Source: Clostridiaceae bacterium (GTDB lineage Bacteria > Bacillota > Clostridia > DSM-8532). Taken from it: a stretch of DNA of 6,765 bases. This document shows, one piece after another, positions 5,199-6,765 of this stretch (position 1 is its first letter; the number at the start of each line of letters is the position of its first letter). Both the position numbers and the translations under genes were made by a program. The notes beneath the pieces are model-generated. The model was not told the origin of the DNA. It worked only from the letters and a program-made list of their open reading frames with translations, and searched no databases. Location: the NCBI GenBank assembly GCA_025361665.1, contig JANYKF010000282.1, positions 1 to 6,765 on the forward strand, written 5' to 3'.

Positions 5199-6765
5199 TT
5201 ACACAAGGGGAGATTTGGTGTCCCCCTTGAAATGTCCGATGCGCAGCGAATTCAAAACCACCGAGATCGAGCTGAAGGCCATGGCTGCCGCCGCGATGAT
5301 GGGATTGAGCCGGCCCGCTGCCGCAAAAGGGATTCCCATGATGTTGTAGATGAAGGCCCAGAAAAGGTTCTGTTTGATTTTCCGCATCGTTTTCCGGGAG
5401 AGCCGGATGGCTTCCGGAATGGTCATGAGGCTCTCCCGCAAGAGGACGATGTCTCCTATCTCAATCGCCACATCCGTCCCGGTCCCGATTGCGAAACCCA
5501 GATCGGCCGCCGCGAGCGCTGGGGCGTCGTTGATGCCGTCTCCCACCATTGCGACAACTTTCCCCTGCTGCCTGAACTTCATCACTTCATCTGCTTTGTG
5601 CTGGGGAAGAACCTGTGCAATCACATGCCCGATGCCGATGTTTTTCGCAACGGCCCTGGCAGTGAGTTCATTATCCCCGGTGAGCATGCATACCTGGATC
5701 CCCATCTTGAGAAGGGCAGCCACGGCGGATGAAGCGCTTTCCTTCACCTTGTCCATCAGGGCGAATACGGCGACAAGGTTTCCGTCCACAGCCATCAGGA
5801 CGGCTGTTTTCCCTCCTGCCCGCAAATCGGAAAGGACTTTGTCGGCGATCCCGCAAGGAATCGCGTTGTCAGCCATCAGGTTTTCAGTTCCAATGAAAAC
5901 AGAACGCTCATTCAATACGGCAGCGATTCCCTTTCCGGGAATTGCTTCAAACGCCTGTGAGCTGGTCATTTCCATTTCAGTTGATTGCTTTTTCCCCATT
6001 TCATAAATGGCCACGCCAAGCGGATGCTCCGACTTCCTTTCCGCGGTGGCGGCCAACAAAACCAATTCACGTTCCGTTTGAGGATTCGCGCCGGTCCCGA
6101 AAAAGAAGACATCCGTCACTTCCGGTTTTCCAGTGGTCAGCGTCCCGGTTTTATCAAGCACAACCATGTCGATTTTGCATGCTCTTTCCAGCATCTCGCC
6201 GTTCTTGATCAGGATGCCGCGCTGCGCGCCTTTGCCCATGCCGACCATCATGGCTGTCGGCGTGGCGAGTCCCAATGCGCAGGGGCAGGCCACCACCAGG
6301 ACAGATACCGCGTATATGATCGGCTTGTACAGATAATTGAGTTGGAAGCCCAAAATGAAAAACCAGAAATTGAAGGTCATGATTGCCGCAACCAGGACAA
6401 ATGGAATAAAATAACCACTCACTTTGTCGACGATTTTTTGAATGGGTGCCTTGCTGCTTTGTGCCTCGTCCACCATATTGATGATGTGTGCCAGCACCGT
6501 GTCGTTTCCCACTTTTGTCGCACTGAATGTAAACGTGCCATTCTTGTTCAGGGATGCGCCCGTGACCGGGTCGTTCGGCTTTTTGTCGACCGGGAGGCTT
6601 TCCCCGGTCAGCATGGACTCGTCCACTGCGGAATACCCCTCCAGGAGTATCCCATCCACAGGAACCTTTTCGCCGGGGCGCACCACAATATGGTCTCCAA
6701 CGACAATCGCGTCTGCGGAAACCTCCACTTCAAGCCCATCCCTCAGAATCCTCGCGGTTTTCGGC
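5199..6765 (-). CDS. copA: Copper-exporting P1B-type ATPase, C-terminal two-thirds (runs off right edge)
   Basis: Membrane pump that uses ATP to expel Cu(I) from the cytoplasm. The frame is open to the window edge, giving 521 complete codons; a GTG at 6728 lies inside the actuator domain ([15 protein letters not shown] and onward) and is not the start. Numbering from the first visible residue: actuator TGES at 53-56, a membrane helix at about 117-142, the CPC metal site in the next helix at 160-162, the phosphorylated DKTGT at 204-208, HP (SEHPLG) at 247-248, GDGIND at 408-413, then two last helices with YN at 473-474 and MAFSS at 495-499. CPC plus YN plus MxxSS is the Cu(I)/Ag(I) (P1B-1) signature, not the Zn/Cd one. 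About 220-310 N-terminal residues, with the cytosolic metal-binding domain(s) and first helices, lie outside the window. The C-terminus is short, with no His-rich tail. The gene is followed in the same direction by the multicopper oxidase, as in many copper-handling loci; a role in supplying copper to that enzyme as well as in tolerance is inferred. Confidence 0.95.
   Translation of the reverse strand, partial: PKTARILRDGLEVEVSADAIVVGDHIVVRPGEKVPVDGILLEGYSAVDESMLTGESLPVDKKPNDPVTGASLNKNGTFTFSATKVGNDTVLAHIINMVDEAQSSKAPIQKIVDKVSGYFIPFVLVAAIMTFNFWFFILGFQLNYLYKPIIYAVSVLVVACPCALGLATPTAMMVGMGKGAQRGILIKNGEMLERACKIDMVVLDKTGTLTTGKPEVTDVFFFGTGANPQTERELVLLAATAERKSEHPLGVAIYEMGKKQSTEMEMTSSQAFEAIPGKGIAAVLNERSVFIGTENLMADNAIPCGIADKVLSDLRAGGKTAVLMAVDGNLVAVFALMDKVKESASSAVAALLKMGIQVCMLTGDNELTARAVAKNIGIGHVIAQVLPQHKADEVMKFRQQGKVVAMVGDGINDAPALAAADLGFAIGTGTDVAIEIGDIVLLRESLMTIPEAIRLSRKTMRKIKQNLFWAFIYNIMGIPFAAAGRLNPIIAAAAMAFSSISVVLNSLRIGHFKGDTKSPLV

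Noticed and set aside
5204..5229. Inverted repeat CAAGGGG / CCCCTTG at the end of the ATPase gene
   Set aside because: It lies within the final codons, has a 12-base loop and no T-run downstream, so it is a poor terminator candidate.
5232..6006. Plus-strand frames of 166 and 218 codons opposite the copper ATPase
   Set aside because: They are antisense to a highly conserved P-type ATPase region and show no features of their own.

Overview
The window reads almost entirely on the minus strand. In transcription order it holds the 3' two-thirds of a copper-exporting P1B-type ATPase (CopA-like, running off the right edge), a 397-base intergenic stretch, a very large secreted multicopper oxidase (1438 residues), a 125-base spacer with a strong hairpin, and the 5' end of a secreted S-layer-homology (SLH) domain protein that runs off the left edge. 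No RNA gene, insertion sequence, CRISPR array or phage gene was seen. The many plus-strand open frames are antisense shadows of the three genes.

Organism: base composition looks moderate, and two of the three genes begin with a strong AGGAGG-type ribosome binding site (the start of the third is outside the window). The long multicopper oxidase with C-terminal fibronectin type III modules resembles the outer-surface oxidases described in metal-cycling bacteria (the Geobacter OmpB / Leptothrix MofA kind). The SLH protein adds a cell-surface theme. An environmental anaerobe or metal-cycling bacterium (Desulfobacterota/Desulfuromonadota-like, or a didermic SLH-bearing lineage) is my best guess, but the sequence does not fix the taxon.

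Layout: 1-359 SLH protein (partial); 360-484 spacer with ribosome binding site and a 14-bp perfect hairpin; 485-4801 multicopper oxidase; 4802-5198 intergenic region with a ribosome binding site, weak promoter candidates, four tandem Fur-like hexamers and a G/T-rich tract; 5199-6765 copper ATPase (partial).

How the genes may work together (inference): the ATPase pumps Cu(I) out of the cytoplasm, which both detoxifies the cell and places copper where a secreted oxidase can be loaded. The oxidase keeps all the type 1 and type 2/3 copper ligands and so should be an active electron-transfer enzyme on a phenol, Cu(I), Fe(II) or Mn(II) type substrate. Its fibronectin-type modules, together with the neighbouring SLH protein, suggest work at the cell surface or in the extracellular matrix. 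The most unusual feature is an array of about six glycine/threonine-rich 'PGSGY' repeats (about 224 residues) placed between the second and last cupredoxin parts of the oxidase.
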